Of a stretch of 64,000 nucleotides of DNA, positions 53,636 through 64,000 are shown piece by piece. The stretch is from Humulus lupulus (Eukaryota; Streptophyta; Magnoliopsida; Rosales; Cannabaceae): NCBI RefSeq assembly GCF_963169125.1, contig NC_084794.1, positions 89,573,018-89,637,017 on the forward strand, in the 5' to 3' direction. Position numbers and translations under genes: made by a program. Below the pieces are notes generated by a model. The model did no database searches and had not been told where the DNA came from. It saw nothing but the letters and a program-made list of their open reading frames with translations. Every line of letters begins with the position of its first letter. Positions within the stretch are counted from its first letter, which is position 1.

Positions 53636-56182
53636 TATAATGCCCTAAAATCCCTAATGCAGTTTAATGGTTGGATTAGTAGGTCGGGAGGGCCATAATT
53701 GATTTATTATGCCATTAAATGATTACATGCATGTTTATGTGAATTATATTATAATATGATGTTAAATGCATGCATGTGGGTCCACATTTCACTATAGGGG
53801 CATTTTGGTAATTTGGCCCGTTGAGGGCGTAATTGTGTATTTTCATGCATGTTGGTGAATCATTGTTGAGGCCACATAATAATATGGATTTTTTCGAGCC
53901 GTTCGGCATGAGACGATCTATGAGTAACAAGTTATCGATTTGGTCATAACTGGGTTGAATTCGGGGCTTGGGGTGAGTCTCGGGGTGATTTGATGATTAG
54001 AGCATTACCGGGAATTAAAGGGTAATGGGATATGATTTTATTAGTATTTGAGAATAATGGGAATTGGAGAGTGTTAATTATGATTAACGAGATAGGCAGG
54101 AATGGACGATTTTACCCTTGGGAGTTGTTAAAGGATGAATTTAGTATGAGGGGTATTTTGGTCATTTGACATAGGCTATATTTAAGCTGAAGGCTGTGGA
54201 AGGTTAGCCAAAACAGAGCTTTTTCTATCACCCTCATGATCATCACCTTTCTCTTCTCCTTCGTTTGAATTTTGAAGCAAGTTTGAGGATTCAAACTTGG
54301 AGATTGAAGCTTGAGGTCTTAGGCTAGTGTTCAGCCATTGAAGAGGATTCAACCTAAGCTTAAGATAAGGTTTTAGTTCCATTTTATAGTTCCTTGCCCT
54401 GTTTTTGTGCTGGTTTTAAGGTTTGGAGTTTTGATCATTAAAATGGGGAATTTGATGAAGTTTGGATTGGTGTAAGGCTTAGGTTTTGATGCTTATATGG
54501 TAGATAAGTTGTGGTAATAGTTGGTGGCTTTGCTTTGTGATATTGGGAGAGATTTTATGGGGTTTTGAAATGAGTTCAAAGGGGAAAACAGGGGTTTTTT
54601 GCTGAGTTTCAGGTGGGGTCGCGACTCTGTTCTAGAGCGTCGCGGCCCAAGCTCATTAAAGAGGAAGGGAGAAGCTGCTGGGCCATTGGGTTGCAGCATG
54701 GAGAAGGAGGGTCACGACCCGTGTTGGGGAATGAGTGTGTGGCCGCTTCTGGTTGAGGAGGCGGGCCGCGGCATGGTGAGGTAGGGCCGTGGCCCATAGT
54801 GGCATTTTGGCCAAAAGTGTGTTTTTGGCTTGGGGATTCAAACCTTAGGCCTCGGGATCGTTCCTACTACCCGGTTTAGTAGGATTCGATGTCCCGGAGG
54901 CTAATTTTTGGTCCGGGAACCTTTGTTCTTCATTTTATTGATGGAATCCCATAATTGGTTATGACCAGGCGACCATCAAAGAACTAAAAGGTTGATCGTT
55001 CTCAAGGGTCGTTCTTTTACTAATTCTCGCTCGATCCAGAGGTAAGAAAATTGCACCCCATATCTGACATGCATCTTTATTCATGAGGCATGTTGAGTGT
55101 TTAAATGTGGACATTGATTGCATATCAAATGCTTAGAAAATCTTGCTCACTTGTGCTTGGCACTGACTAACTAGTCAAATTGGCAATGGTGTCAGTATCA
55201 ACTATGAAGTTTTGACTCATTAGTCAAGTTCAGCGGTAGTACTGAACACTGGTCACCTGGTATTGACTAATAAGTCAAGAACGGTCTTAGCGTGTTTAAC
55301 GCAAGCCAACAAAGATTAGATCTAATCGACATCTACATTGAATGACTCAAATGAGCATTAATGCCAGACCAACCTCAAGTTCGATGAAAACTAAAAGCAC
55401 TTGTCTAGCCTATGGCTAGTCACTTAGAGCAAGGGCCAGAGAGCCCAGGTGACTGCTTCGTCACATGGCTATGGGTGTTGAGCCCGAAGTGACTTACCCA
55501 ACGGTCACTCATTTGATTGGAGCCAGGGCCGAAAGGTCCAGGTGACTGGATTGTCACATGGCTGTGGGTGCTGAGCCCCGTAGTGACTTGCTCGTCAGTC
55601 ACTCATCATGGTTTAACAGAACCTCAAGTGTTAAATCACTGATCTTATTAAAGCTATACGCTCCATCATGGTTAATGGAACCACAGAGTGATATTCACTC
55701 ATCTGTTCAGGGCTATAAGCTATGTATGATTATAATGATCATCATTTGATAATATTTATATGCAATAATGAGTTTTATTGCTAGGCTTTGGCTCATGGGT
55801 GCTATGTGGTGCAGGTAAAGGGAAAGAAAATCTCACCCAGCCTTGAGTGGAGAGCTTAGGTGGTGATATGTACATATGCGGCCACTTGACCACCACAGCC
55901 AAGGAGTTTCTCAGGGGAACTAGGGGGTTTGCCCTATTTTTTTCGCTTAGGTCGGTAAGTTATAAATTTTAAATTGTAATGACCGTTTTGGATTGTAAAT
56001 GTTTTTACAGGCCCATGAACATTTTTATGTTTATATAAAATATATCCTTTCCTTTTGATTGGTTTTTCACCTTAACCTATTAATGACACCTAGATGCACA
56101 TTTATAACCAAAGAACTCGATTAGCGGGTTAAGCATGGTTCAAAGTTCACAGTAACGGTCTTGGAGTAACCAGAGCGTTACG
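53636..56182 (+). mobile_element. Solo LTR with decayed ends (2547 bp), duplication CATAT
   Basis: LTR of the F/D type running TATAATGCCC to GCGTTACG, so the usual TG...CA ends read TA...CG. CATAT is perfect on both sides (53631-53635 and 56183-56187) and element F protease continues across. U3 palindrome with one mismatch (53872-53887), TATA-like CTATATTTAAG about 54175, CpG-rich block about 54612-54800, three W-box units starting 55163, 55212 and 55263. Confidence 0.92.
55163..55278 (+). repeat. Palindromic W-box array in solo LTR
   Basis: CTGACTAACTAGTCAA, TTGACTCATTAGTCAA and TTGACTAATAAGTCAA at 55163, 55212 and 55263, 49 and 51 bp apart. Confidence 0.75.
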
Positions 56183-57564
56183 CATATACTTATGATATCA
56201 ATACTTAGAGCAAGGGACCTATTGCGGAAAGATGCATGAGACTTTTAGCTAGTGTGATGGATACCACTCAGGTCGTGCCAGTGGGACCAGGACAGACTGG
56301 ATTTGTCTGTGAGTTTTTGGATGTGTTTCTAGGGGATTTGTCAGGGTTACCTTTACACAAAGAGATAGATTTGTGATTATTTGGTGCTAGGGACGGAACC
56401 AGGTCTAGGGCACTGTATTGAACAGCTTCAGCAAAGCTATAGGAACTAAAGGTTCAGTTATTGAGTAAGACGATACTCTCCAAGGTGGTTCTTCGATCTG
56501 GTCATTACCAGCTAAAGATCAGGGAGAAGGGTATGCAGAAGACTGCTTTTCGTATCAGTATTGGGTATTATGAGTTTTAGTCATGTCTGTTGGATTGGCT
56601 AATGCTCTGGTAGCATTTATGGAATAGATGAACAGGGTGTTCAAAGAATATTTGAATTGGTTTGTGATCATCTCTATTGACGATACTTTGGTATACTCTC
56701 AGTTAGAGATTGGCCAAGGCCAAGGAACACCTTAGAGATCAAGAGTAACCTTTGATTGGCAAGGTATTATATGTGCTTTGTGGAAGAGTTCTAAGTCTTC
56801 CTACATATCAGAACAAGTTTATGGGTTATTATGACACCTCATTGAAAGAAAGGTGATTGTTTATGCATCAGGTTAGTTGAAAGATATGACCAGAGCTGGA
56901 ATAGGGTTACTGGTAGGCCAGTTGGCCAACATTACACTTGAGTTTACTCTTGTAGAGAGGATCAAAGAAAAAACATTTGAGTAACCCATAGATGGGAAGG
57001 ATTGAGGGGAATGTCTTAGCTAGAATAGCCAAGGATTATGTAGTGTCAAGTATGAGTTTATTGAGGTATAAGGATCGGACTTGGGATCCGATGGACACTG
57101 GGATTAAATTGGAGGTTCTAGATGAATCTAATACTACCCCTTGTTCTCCTCATCCAGGCACCATGAAGATGTACTAGGATATGAAAGCTTTATAGTGGTG
57201 GCCTGGGATGGAGAGGGACGTAATTGAATATGTGGCAAAGTGTCTGGCCTATTAGCATGTCAAGGCAGAGAATCAAAAACCAATAAGGCCATTACAACTT
57301 TTGTGTATTCCAAAGTGGAAGTGGAAGGACATCACGATGGATTTTGTGAGGGGATTGCCCAGGACAGTGGGCCAGTGTGATTCAGTTCAGGTTATTATGG
57401 ACCAGTATACAAAGTCAGCTCACTTTTGTTAGTGAGGACGAGCAATACAGTTGACTAGTATGCAGATCTCTATGTGAGAAAGATATTACGCTTTCTTGGG
57501 ACTTTGAGGTCTATCCTGATGGATAGGGGCCCTGTATTTACTTCCAAGTTTTGGGGAAGGCTAT
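56183..57564 (+). pseudogene. pol: Protease end, RT remnant and integrase of element F
   Basis: Starts with a decayed ISILRARDL and [22 protein letters not shown] is heavily deleted: from LPLHKEI the sequence jumps to a RSGHYQLKIREKG-like motif and a degraded SIDDTLVYS box (about 56680-56700), then straight into a PRPRN-like piece; most of the thumb and nearly all RNase H are gone. Integrase is recognisable from 56992: VSSMSLLRYKDR, DESNTTPCSPHPGTMKMY, WKWKDITMDF, SAHF and LMDRGPVFTSKFWG, where element E interrupts at 57565. Confidence 0.82.
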
Positions 57565-59862
57565 TGTAACGACCCAAATTTGCTAATAAGGCTTAGGGGC
57601 CTTGATTAGCATGCCAGGAGGGCATAAATGGGATTAGAGTGGATATTGTTGACTTAAACGTGTGAATATGTGATTAATGTTGATTATATGATAGTTGATG
57701 ATATTATGTGATAATATGAAATAAATATGTGATATATATGAGAACCACATTATTATGTGGACAGGTTCGCAGAGCACGACTCGAGACGATCCTAGGGTCA
57801 GATAGCGGGAAAAGTCACAACGGGACTTAAGATATGACTTTGGATAAGTTGGGGGTATTTTAGGTATCGGGTAGTGATTTGGGCTATCGGGTCATGAAAA
57901 TAAATATATGGAGATATATTCGAGGTTAGGATGTCTAGGCGGGAATATTGGGGGATTTTACCATTTTGGCCTCGGGGACGATTCCGGCACCCCGAGCCTG
58001 TGGATTGACTTAGCAATAAGATAGACTTAAGGAAAATTTTAGAAGAAAAGATAAACCGACTAAAACTCTTTACCTCAGTTCTCTCTCACTCTCAAGGAAA
58101 ACAAAGGGAAGGAAAACACTGAAATTTTAAGGGAAAATCAGCTGGAATTTCTGAGGATTGAGGTGGGGATTTGGAGGCTTAGCTCATGGATTAATCAAGA
58201 ACTGAGTCAAGGTTAAGGTAAGCAATTTAATCTTCTCTTCTGTGGTTGGAAATTCTGGGTTTTGGTTAAGTTTTGAGGCAAACATGGTTTTGATGTTTTA
58301 AGGCAGAATTGAGGAGGAAACTTGGGGACTTAGCTTGGCTTTGGCTTGGTGAAGTGGTTCAACAAAAGAGGTAAGTTTCAACTCATGGTTTAGATGTTTT
58401 AAATTGGATTTGAATGGCTAGTTTGAGTGTTTATAGCTCTTGAGTTTCAGAAATTGAAAAGAGAGGATTAGTGTGTGTTAGGCTGTGTTTTCTTTGGAAT
58501 TATGTTGTTTAAGTCATGCTATAGGAGTTGGGATTAATTGGTTATGAGTTGGAGAGCTTTGGGATGGTTTAAGGTGAGGTTTCAAGCTTATAAATGATGG
58601 GTTTTCTGGGCACAAAGGGGAGGGTCGCGGCTCTGTTCTAGAGCGCTGCGGCCCTAGGATGAAAAAGGCCAAGGAGGCTCAGCCATGGGAGGGCGCCACG
58701 GCGCCCAAAGCAAGGGCTGCGGCGCGTGTTTTGTTCAGGATGGGCTTGGTTCTGTTTTGAGGCTAGGGTCGCGGCTAAGCTTCAAGGGCCGCAGCCCTTG
58801 GTTGCACACATGAGTTTTTGAGGGTTTTAGGCACGGGAAAGTAGTCTAGTGTGCTCGGGATTGATTTCACCACCGTGCTTGGTGGAATTCGGATTTCCGG
58901 GAGTTAGTTTTATAACCAGAAACCTATATTCAAGTATTAATGGAACCCTATACTTTGGTTGTGACTAGGTGATAAAGGTTTAGGCTCGGGAACGGATTGT
59001 GCTTGAGGGGCGTTGCTCGTAATTCAATAACTGTACAGACTAAAGGTAAGAAAACTGTACCTGGTTGAATATATGTGACGGGACTAAGGGCTCCCTATTG
59101 TAAACGCTTGAAAAGATGGTATTATTCCATGCAAGCCATTTAGTGAACCAACGACCTAAGGGTGCCAAGGGTTTCACTAGCGCACAGGGCGCGGCTCGGT
59201 CACTGGTAGCCGGGGACAGCTTATTATGCACTGAGCTCGGTTTAAGTGGGCCGGAGTCAGTGGGTTAAACAGAGGGTGCGGCCTAAGTCGTCGGCCCTGC
59301 GTATTATGTGATATGAGTGTAATATGTGATTGATTGTATCTTGAATCTGAATGTACGTGATGAATATCTGTTGTGGATTATCTGATAGAAATACATGCAT
59401 ATTGAATTAACTGTCTGATTTCAATGATTGAGTAGTATAAGATGTTTTCTTGCTGGGCCTTAGCTCACGGGTGCTACGTGGTGCAGGTAAAGGCAAGGGC
59501 AAGTTAGATCAGCCTTGATTGGAGAGCTCTGCGAGCAAAATGTACATAGCCAGTTGCCCGGCCGCCACGGTTGAGGCTTAGGCGGGGACGCGAGACCTGA
59601 AGACTGTATATCTTGCCTTATTATGGCTAGTGATTACTTATGTACTTTTGGGAGTCTGTAAACTTATTTTAATTCTGTTTTCTTATGGGATCCCGTGTTT
59701 ATAATAGTTTGAATATATGAAATGAGTCTTTTGAGACCAAAACCTTTTTAACCCTAGCTCTTACATGTTCAGTGACACGTTTTTAAAATAATGACTTGAT
59801 TAGCGAGTCTTGCACCTTTATAAGTTCACAGTGTAACTGTCTTGGCTATCCAGGGCATTACA
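57565..59862 (+). mobile_element. 5' LTR of element E (2298 bp)
   Basis: TGTAACGACCC to GGGCATTACA. U3 palindrome 57745-57760, CT-rich patch 58079-58093, CpG-rich block 58620-58800 with GGGTCGCGGC and GGGCCGCAGC motifs, GGTAAGAAAACTGTACC about 59044, CTACGTGGTGCAGGTAAAGG about 59474, GGATCCCGTGT near 59687. No W-box array. Sister of the 15262 solo LTR. Confidence 0.93.
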
Positions 59863-59865
59863 ACT

Positions 59866-59877
59866 TGGTATCAGAGC
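59866..59877 (+). other. Primer-binding site of element E
   Basis: TGGTATCAGAGC, perfect initiator tRNA-Met complement, three bases after the LTR. Confidence 0.93.
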
Positions 59878-60272
59878 GTCCTAGGTTTAAGGGTTCCTAA
59901 AGACAGCCTGGACATGTACATTCGCTGCTGGAGACAAGCTCAAATCAGGGTTTGGTAATGTGCATTTGTGTGTTTATGTGCTTATGTACCTGAGATGAGC
60001 TATGAATGTTGTTATTTACTGAATTACTAGGAAGCATGAAATACTGATAGGGCCTGGCCCTTGACTGTTGTGTGAAAATATTAAGGCATGTTTATTAACA
60101 TCGCCGTGCATGTGAATGAAAATATGGATGATTAATTATATATAGTGCATGGACGCTTATATGTTGGTTATCTGTGGTTGATTATGCTCTATTGATGAGT
60201 TTTGGAGAAGCTTTTACCCTGTCATCATTGTCTGACCGCCGAGTCGTTATTTGCAGATTGACTTGGATAGCT
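59878..60272 (+). other. Leader of element E
   Basis: Untranslated stretch between primer-binding site and gag. It contains GGGCCTGGCCCTTGACTG, shared with the leader of C, and only one palindrome of the CTTATTAG type (ATGTTTATTAACAT at 60088-60101) where C, B and D have six to nine. An open frame joined to gag begins at 60174, but its first 33 codons resemble nothing and the family start is at 60273. Confidence 0.75.
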
Positions 60273-61377
60273 ATGCGTCCAAGAAAATCCGCACGACTAG
60301 CCGGCACTAGGTCCGGGACCGGTAGAGATGTTCAGGGCCAGATTCCCCCACCAGTCCCTGAGAACTGGCAGCAGTTAATGGCAAAGATGCAGGCTCGATT
60401 ACAGAGTCAAGATGAGCAGATCCGTATTCTGCATCAGCAGGCTCCATCAGGGAGTACTGCCCCTATCTTACCACCTGCAATGGTACCAGCTATGCAGCCT
60501 GGGGAGGTTGTTAACAAGTGGGAACCGTTATATGAGCGGTTCAGGAAGCAGCAACCCCCAATTTTCAAGGGTGGACTGGATCCGTTGAAAGCCGAGCAGT
60601 GGCTAACTATGATTACAATAATTCTGGATTTTATGAGAATTGAGGGGCAGGATAGAGTGGCCTGTGCCACTTATATGTTGAGGGAGGATGCCCGCATTTG
60701 GTGGGAAGTGGCATCGCAGACCAGGGATGTTACCACTTTGACTTGAGAAGGTTTTAAGGATTTGTTTGGCCAGAAGTACTACAATGTTGCTGTCAGAGCA
60801 GGAAAGGTTAATGAGTTTGTGAGTTTGGTACAGGGCAATATGACTGTTACTGAGTACGCCCTGAAATTTGATAGGCATGCGGAATTTGCACCAGATCTTG
60901 TACCTATTAATGCTGCTAGGCAAGATCGTTTTATCAGGGAGCTTAATGCTATGATAGCCCGGGATGTCAGGATCACAACAGTACCTAGAGGAACAACTTA
61001 TGCCCCGGCCGTTGAGAGGGCTCTTACCACTGAGGAAGTGGAGAACAAGATATGGAGGGAGAGCACGGTGAGGCATGAGGGTCGTAGGTCGGTGCCTCCT
61101 TACTCAGGGGCAGGTAGGGGCGGAGGCCCTAGTGACTTCAAGAGGAAGATTCCTGACACTTTGGCCGCTCCTGGTCCTGATAGGAGGGGTCGGGGTGGTC
61201 AAGGTGGCCGTCAGGGTGGCCATGAGGCATGGCGGACCTATCCAGAGTGCCCGAGGTGTAGAAGACGCCATCTGGGCGAGTGTCGGGCCAAGGCATGTTT
61301 CGTGTGTGGGGCAATGGGGCATCTCTGGAAAGACTTCCCAACAGCGAAGAAAGGTGAAGCAGGAAAGGTGGATAGCT
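60273..61377 (+). pseudogene. gag: gag of element E
   Basis: ATG 60273 opens with MRPRKSARLAG, a basic N-terminus, followed by QIPPPVPENWQQLMAKMQAR and a QSQDEQIRIL coil. The retrotransposon gag domain runs from EPLYERFRKQQPPIF and AEQWLTMITIILDFMRI through CATYMLREDARIWWEV, LVQGNMTVTEYALKFDRHAE and IRELNAMIARDVRITT. One stop, TGA at 60744-60746, replaces a Trp codon. The basic RGGGPSD linker leads to knuckles CPRCRRRHLGEC and CFVCGAMGHLWKDF (61248-61335), in which the last Cys of the second knuckle is Phe. Gag forms the virus-like particle and binds the element RNA. Confidence 0.93.
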
Positions 61378-62040
61378 TGACTCCAGCTCGAGTATTCACC
61401 TTGACTCAGGCGGAGGCCGAGGCTAGTCCCTCAATAGTGACAGGTCAGCTTTCTAGTGTTGGCTTCCCTTTTACAGTATTGATTGATTCTGGTGCTACAC
61501 ATTCTTTTGTTTCTAGTAGAGTGATTGATAGACTGTGTAGACCTAGTGAGTATCGGACCGCAGGGTTTGAGACTTTGTTGCCTACAGGGGAACTGGTAGT
61601 CTCTAGGAGATGGATTAGGGCACTGCCAGTGATGGTTGATAGTAGGGAACTCTCGGTGGATTTGATTGAGTTAGACTTGGAGGATTTTGATATGATCTTA
61701 GGGATGGACTGGTTGGCCAGATATAGAGCTACGATTGATTGCAGGAAGAAGATGGTTACTTTTGAGCCTGAGGGCAAGGATCCTTTTGTCTTTGTGGGTG
61801 CGGTGTCTGGACCCCGCGTACCTATGATTTCGGCATTGAAAGCCAGAGACTTGCTACAGGGGGGATGCATAGGTTTTCTGGCTAATGTAGTGGATACCGC
61901 TAGAGTTATGCCGGCAGGGCCGGGAGAGACCGGATTGGTGTGTGAGTTCTTGGATGTGTTCCCTGAGGATCTGCTGGGGTTGCCGCCGCGCAGGGAGATT
62001 CAGTTTGTGATTTAGTTGGTACCGGGGACAGAACCAGTAT
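61378..62040 (+). pseudogene. pol: Protease of element E
   Basis: It continues gag without a frameshift: LTPARVFTLTQAEAEASPSI, then FTVLIDSGATHSFVSSRVID with the catalytic D-S-G at 61485-61493, LLPTGELVVSRRWIRALPVM, FDMILGMDWLARYRATIDCR and DPFVFVGAVSGPRVPMIS. It cleaves the Gag-Pol polyprotein in this family. The linker to RT (GGCIGFLANVVDTARVMPAG, EFLDVFPEDLLGLP) ends at a TAG (62013-62015). The protease itself is undamaged. Confidence 0.92.
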
Positions 62041-63280
62041 CAAGGACACCGTACAGGATGGCACCAGTAGAACTGAAAGAGTTGAAGATACAGTTGCAAG
62101 AACTTTTGGATTTGGGGTTTATCAGGCCTAGCTACTCTCCATAGGGCGCTCCGGTGTTGTTTGTTAAGAAGAAGGACGGGACTTTGAGGATGTGCATCAA
62201 TTACAGAGAATTGAACAAGTTAACCATTAAGAATAAGTACCCTCTACCAAGGATTGATGACTTATTCGATCAGCTGCAAGGTAAGACGGTGTTCTCAAAG
62301 ATTGATCTTCGATCTGGTTATCACCAGCTGAGGATCAAGGACGAGGATATACTGAAGACGGCCTTCCGGACACGATATGGGCATTATGAGTTCTTGGTCA
62401 TGTCTTTTGGTCTGACCAATGCCCCAGCAACTTTTATGGATCTGATGAATAGGGTGTTCAAGGACTTCTTGGATCAGTCGCCATTGTCTTCATCGACGAC
62501 ATTTTGGTATACTCCAGTTCAGAGGCACAACATGAGCAGCATCTCCAATAGGTTTTGCAGAGGTTGAGGGAGCATCAGTTATATGCCAAGTTTAAGAAGT
62601 GTGAGTTCTGGCTACTAGAGGTGACCTTCCTTGGACATATAGTTAGGGCAGAAGGGATTAAGGTGGATCCGTCCAAGATAGAAGCAGATAGGGATTAGCC
62701 GAGGCCGAGGAATGCCGAGGAGGTGCAAAGTTTCCTTGGGTTGGCTGGTTACTACAGGCGGTTTGTAGAGGGGTTCTCGAAGATTTCTTCACCGATGACA
62801 GAGTTGACAAGGAAGAATCAGAAGTTCATCTCGTCAGAGAAGTGTGAGAACAGCTTTCAGGAGTTAAAGCGACGGCTTATTTCTGCGCCTGTGTTGAGTC
62901 TTCCTTCGGAGGAAGGGAAGTTTGTGGTCTATTGTGATGCATCGAGGTTGGGTTTAGGCTGTGTGCTGATGCAGAATGAGAAAGTTATAGCCTATGCATC
63001 TCGACAGCTGAAGAAGTATGAGCAGAGGTATCCGACTCATGACTTGGAGTTAGCGGCAGTGGTGTTCTCACTGAAGGTATGGCGTCATTATCTGTATGGA
63101 GAGAAGTGCGAGATATACACCGACCATAAGAGTCTGAAGTATTTCTTTACTCATAAGGATTTGAATATGAGACAGAGACGTTGGTTGGAGTTGGTTAAGG
63201 ATTATGATTGTGATATCCTTTACCACCCTGGGAAAGCCAACGTGGTGGCAGATGCATTGAGCCGGAGGGGCCCAAGACAG
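62041..63280 (+). pseudogene. pol: Reverse transcriptase and RNase H of element E
   Basis: RT motifs: [51 protein letters not shown] and the catalytic FIDD at 62489-62500. A one-base deletion at 62478-62479 puts everything downstream, FIDD included, in another frame. TAG codons at 62142-62144 and 62696-62698 both replace Trp codons. RNase H follows: [57 protein letters not shown] and NVVADALSRRG. Active-site residues are all present apart from the breaks. Confidence 0.93.
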
Positions 63281-64000
63281 TTATATAGTTCTACTCAGAT
63301 CTCGAGAGAATTGGCTGATGAGATGGTCAGGGCAACGATAGAACTGGTGGTGGGCCAGTTAGCCAATGTCACTTTACAGTCGACCCTATTAAAACGGGTC
63401 AAGGAGGGTCAGATGACAGATGCACAGTTGCAGGAAAGTAGGCAGCATGCCTTGGCGGGGACAGCTAAGGATTATTCAGTTTCAGAGATGGGTTTGCTCC
63501 GATATCAGGGACGGATATGTGTTCTGGTGGATGAGGGGATTAGGCGTGAGATATTGGATGAGTCTCACACTACGCCATACTCACTTCATCCGGATACCAC
63601 GAAGATGTATCAGGATCTACGGACATTATACTGGTGGCCCGGGATGAAGAAGGATGTAGTTGAGTATGTGTCTAGATGTTTGACATGTCAGCAGGTTAAG
63701 GCTGAGCATCAGCGACCAACGGGATTGCTTCAGCCTTTGGGTATTCCAGAGTGGAAATGGGAGGATATTACGATGGACTTCGTGGGAGGATTACCCAGGA
63801 CAGTTGGACTTCATGACTCGGTGTGGGTGATAGTGGACAGATACACCAAGTCAGCTCATTTTCTACCAGTGAGGTCGACTTATACCGTGGAACAGTATGC
63901 AGAGCTATATGTGAGGGAGATAGTTCATCTCCATGGGGTTCCAAAGTCTATTGTATCTGATTGAGACCCTATCTTTACCTCTAAGTTTTGGGGAGCTCTG
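63281..64000 (+). pseudogene. pol: Integrase of element E (cut by window end)
   Basis: A linker ([20 protein letters not shown]) leads to the HHCC zinc-binding region, DESHTTPYSLHPDTTKMYQD and [17 protein letters not shown] (about 63555-63715), and the catalytic core, [15 protein letters not shown] (first catalytic Asp), VDRYTKSAHFLPV and LHGVPKSIVSD with the second Asp at 63959-63961. TGA at 63962-63964 replaces the Arg codon (CGA) of SDRDP. The last 36 bases continue the family's DPIFTSKFWG pattern. The third catalytic residue, the chromodomain and the 3' LTR are outside. Confidence 0.92.

Larger units (their letters stand above)
38926..57564 (+). mobile_element. Tekay element F, interrupted, 3' part outside
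   Basis: 5' LTR 38926-41765, primer-binding site 41769-41780 and leader up to 42136; then complete element D; then leader, gag and protease 52015-53635; solo LTR 53636-56182; protease end, RT remnant and integrase 56183-57564; then element E. The remaining integrase and 3' LTR must lie beyond the right edge. F is inserted in the antisense ORF of G (preceding bases TGGAG would be the duplication). Confidence 0.88.
57565..64000 (+). mobile_element. Tekay element E, 5' LTR to integrase core (runs off the window)
   Basis: 5' LTR 57565-59862, primer-binding site, leader, gag and pol from 60273 to the right edge. It is inserted in integrase of element F. It has only five in-frame stops and one one-base frameshift over 3.7 kb of code, the least damage of any copy here, so it is probably the youngest insertion in the window. 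The target duplication (GCTAT before the LTR) cannot be checked. Confidence 0.92.

Noticed and set aside
60174..60272. Upstream start for gag of E at 60174
   Set aside because: The 33 extra codons have no match to other copies; the basic MRPRKSARLAG start at 60273 fits the family.

Overview
The window is plant nuclear DNA made almost entirely of LTR retrotransposons nested inside one another; I see no host gene, tRNA, rRNA or bacterial feature. A plant is indicated by the primer-binding sites (TGGTATCAGAGC, complementary to plant initiator tRNA-Met), by Ty3/gypsy chromoviruses of the Tekay/Del type with a chromodomain after the integrase, and by a Tat-type gypsy element with a second RNase H and an antisense extra ORF. 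The species cannot be fixed from sequence alone; a eudicot is likely.

Layout, left to right. 1-541: right end of a Copia-like LTR, inserted in an AT-rich unclassified repeat (542-1490), which interrupts Tekay element A (integrase and chromodomain 1498-2820, 3' LTR 2857-5123). 5124-9590: reverse-strand Tat pol fragment H, split by a damaged solo LTR (6471-9430) that contains a second copy of the AT-rich repeat. 9591-31110: old Tekay element C (+ strand: 5' LTR, PBS, leader, gag, protease). It is split by four insertions: solo LTR 10585-12521, Copia-like solo LTR 14284-14990 (target duplication ACCAT), solo LTR 15262-17578, and complete reverse-strand element B (18174-30727, duplication CTGGT). 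B itself carries solo LTR 22760-25024 (duplication CAAAG). 31111-38925: Tat element G (gag, protease, RT, RNase H, second RNase H, integrase, antisense coiled-coil ORF), cut by element F. 38926 to beyond the right edge: Tekay element F, split by complete reverse-strand element D (42137-52014, duplication GTGTG), solo LTR 53636-56182 (duplication CATAT), and element E (57565 to beyond the window), the best preserved copy.

In every Tekay copy gag and pol share one reading frame, in the order gag, zinc knuckle, protease, RT, RNase H, integrase, chromodomain. All copies carry stops or frameshifts, so none looks autonomous, although E is close to intact.

The most interesting structure is non-coding. 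(1) Between PBS and gag, three elements (C, B, D) carry a tandem array of short palindromes with a fixed centre CTTATTAG and a period of about 40 bp; several stems change on both sides so that pairing is kept. (2) Several LTRs carry a separate 51-53 bp-period array of the palindrome TTGACT-TATT-AGTCAA, which contains two W-box cores. (3) All eleven LTRs that retain U3 carry CCACAT-TATT-ATGTGG or a one-base variant of it. (4) The unrelated solo LTR at 10585 has its own 42-bp-period hairpin array. These look like conserved working parts of the retroelements (packaging, dimerisation or transcription) and I do not recognise a standard description of them.
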